DNA of 5,693 nt from Saprospiraceae bacterium. Its GTDB lineage: Bacteria; Bacteroidota; Bacteroidia; Chitinophagales; Saprospiraceae. The stretch spans positions 1-5,693 of the forward strand of contig JABWAJ010000395.1 in the NCBI GenBank assembly GCA_013361075.1, in the 5' to 3' direction. Below, piece after piece: positions 5,400-5,693 of this stretch (position 1 is the first letter of the stretch; the number at the start of each line of letters is the position of its first letter). The notes under the pieces were generated by a model. It did no database searches. It was not told the origin of the DNA and worked only from the letters and a program-made list of their open reading frames with translations. Position numbers and translations under genes: made by a program.

Positions 5400-5659
5400 A
5401 AGGAACGCCGCGGATTTATCCTTGCGATGTTCTTAAAAATTGAATCATCCTTATGTTGACTACCCTCATTTTATTGGCTGTTTTGGCCAAATGGCCCGGG
5501 ATATTGAAATCTGAAAAGCTAAAAAAGCTCATCGAGCGATACACCAAAAAAAAATCTGCCAGCGCCTTGGTCCCCCAGCGACAACCTGTGAAAGAATAGA
5601 CTTGTTGCGACGGGGCAGCGTGGTGGTGGAAATGGCTAAACACCGCTGACGCGTTCCTT
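5400..5659. mobile_element. Possible third inverted-repeat cassette, 260 bp, around a small ORF
   Basis: AAGGAACGC at 5400-5408 is the inverted match of GCGTTCCTT at 5651-5659. With small gaps the match continues inward: GCGG (5410-5413) with CCGC (5643-5646), TTTA (5415-5418) with TAAA (5637-5640) and CC (5420-5421) with GG (5634-5635). The left end also agrees with the left terminus of the 3841-4005 element at 14 of 20 positions. The only ORF inside is the 48-codon frame at 5453-5599. No target duplication is evident and the repeats are imperfect, so chance is not excluded. Confidence 0.3.
5453..5599 (+). CDS. Small hypothetical protein, 48 residues, hydrophobic N-terminus and basic remainder
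   Basis: An ATG at 5453-5455 opens a 48-codon frame ending in TAG at 5597-5599. The product starts MLTTLILLAVLAKWPG, a short hydrophobic segment. A lysine-rich amphipathic stretch follows (LKSEKLKKLIERYTKKKS) and then a polar tail ending PVKE. Composition and the clean split between hydrophobic and basic parts look protein-like, and the codons show no obvious junk. I recognise no family. If real it could be a small membrane-associated peptide. It follows the SIMPL stop by about 140 bases on the same strand and lies inside the possible 5400-5659 cassette. A run of nine A residues (5546-5554) falls within the lysine codons and is a likely site for slippage or sequencing error. No ribosome binding site is visible. 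Confidence 0.4.
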   Translation: MLTTLILLAVLAKWPGILKSEKLKKLIERYTKKKSASALVPQRQPVKE

Positions 5660-5663
5660 CACT

Positions 5664-5684
5664 TGAATGCCCACAGGGCATTCA
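5664..5684. repeat. REP-like palindrome
   Basis: TGAATGCCC (5664-5672) and GGGCATTCA (5676-5684) form a perfect 9-bp stem with an ACA loop. The window ends in a second small palindrome, CCCTTCGGG (5685-5693). The lack of a U-tract and the exact symmetry favour a repetitive extragenic palindrome over a terminator. Confidence 0.5.
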
Positions 5685-5693
5685 CCCTTCGGG

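Noticed and set aside
5416..5643. A 75-codon - strand frame opposite the small + strand ORF
   Set aside because: The antisense translation is rich in H, F and S with no organised pattern, whereas the + strand 48-codon frame has a clear hydrophobic/basic layout.
5600..5650. AGCG-t-GGTG with CACCGCT as a terminator for the small ORF
   Set aside because: The stem needs a bulge and has a long loop and no U-tract, and its right side overlaps the proposed inverted terminus. Too weak to call.

Overview
The window reads as a chromosomal segment of a Bacteroidota bacterium, most likely from the Saprospiria/Cytophagia/Chitinophagia side of the phylum. This rests on four things: a Bacteroidota-type SLC45/GPH sugar transporter, a GMC oxidoreductase paired with a Gluconate_2-dh3 lipoprotein, a Bacteroidota-type SIMPL-domain protein, and genes without clear Shine-Dalgarno sites separated by hairpin-rich repeats. 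The genus cannot be fixed from the sequence.

Layout. (1) Bases 2-706, + strand: the C-terminal half of an MFS sugar transporter, cut by the window edge, with a stem-loop 36 nt after its stop. (2) Bases 707-1429: a gap between convergent genes. It holds the decayed, frameshifted start of a small gene on the - strand (750-988), a 257-bp MITE-like element (1094-1350) with perfect 15-bp terminal inverted repeats flanked by 12-bp near-perfect direct repeats, and a CCAATAA heptamer repeat (1395-1427). (3) Bases 1430-3817, - strand: a two-gene operon, the GMC flavoprotein first and then the Tat-lipoprotein small subunit, separated by 9 bp. (4) Bases 3818-4318: a divergent intergenic region. It contains a second inverted-repeat-bounded element (3841-4005) that starts only 23 bp from the GMC start codon, then a cluster of CTTNGCG repeats and stem-loops. 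(5) Bases 4319-5311, + strand: an exported SIMPL-domain protein. (6) Bases 5312-5693: a possible terminator stem-loop, a 48-codon ORF with a hydrophobic N-terminus and basic remainder that lies inside a possible third inverted-repeat cassette, and a REP-like palindrome at the edge.

How the genes work together. The flavoprotein has no signal peptide, whereas its small partner carries a twin-arginine signal and a lipobox-like cysteine. The simplest model is hitch-hiker export of a folded FAD dehydrogenase to the cell envelope, where it would oxidise a sugar, sugar acid or glycoside. The neighbouring sugar transporter fits carbohydrate use, but it is on the opposite strand and co-regulation is not shown. 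The SIMPL protein is an envelope protein of unknown role.

The least ordinary content is non-coding: up to three short inverted-repeat elements without a transposase in under 6 kb. One has a probable target duplication, one sits in the 5' leader of the dehydrogenase operon, and one may carry a small ORF. I found no CRISPR array, RNA gene, transposase or defence gene.
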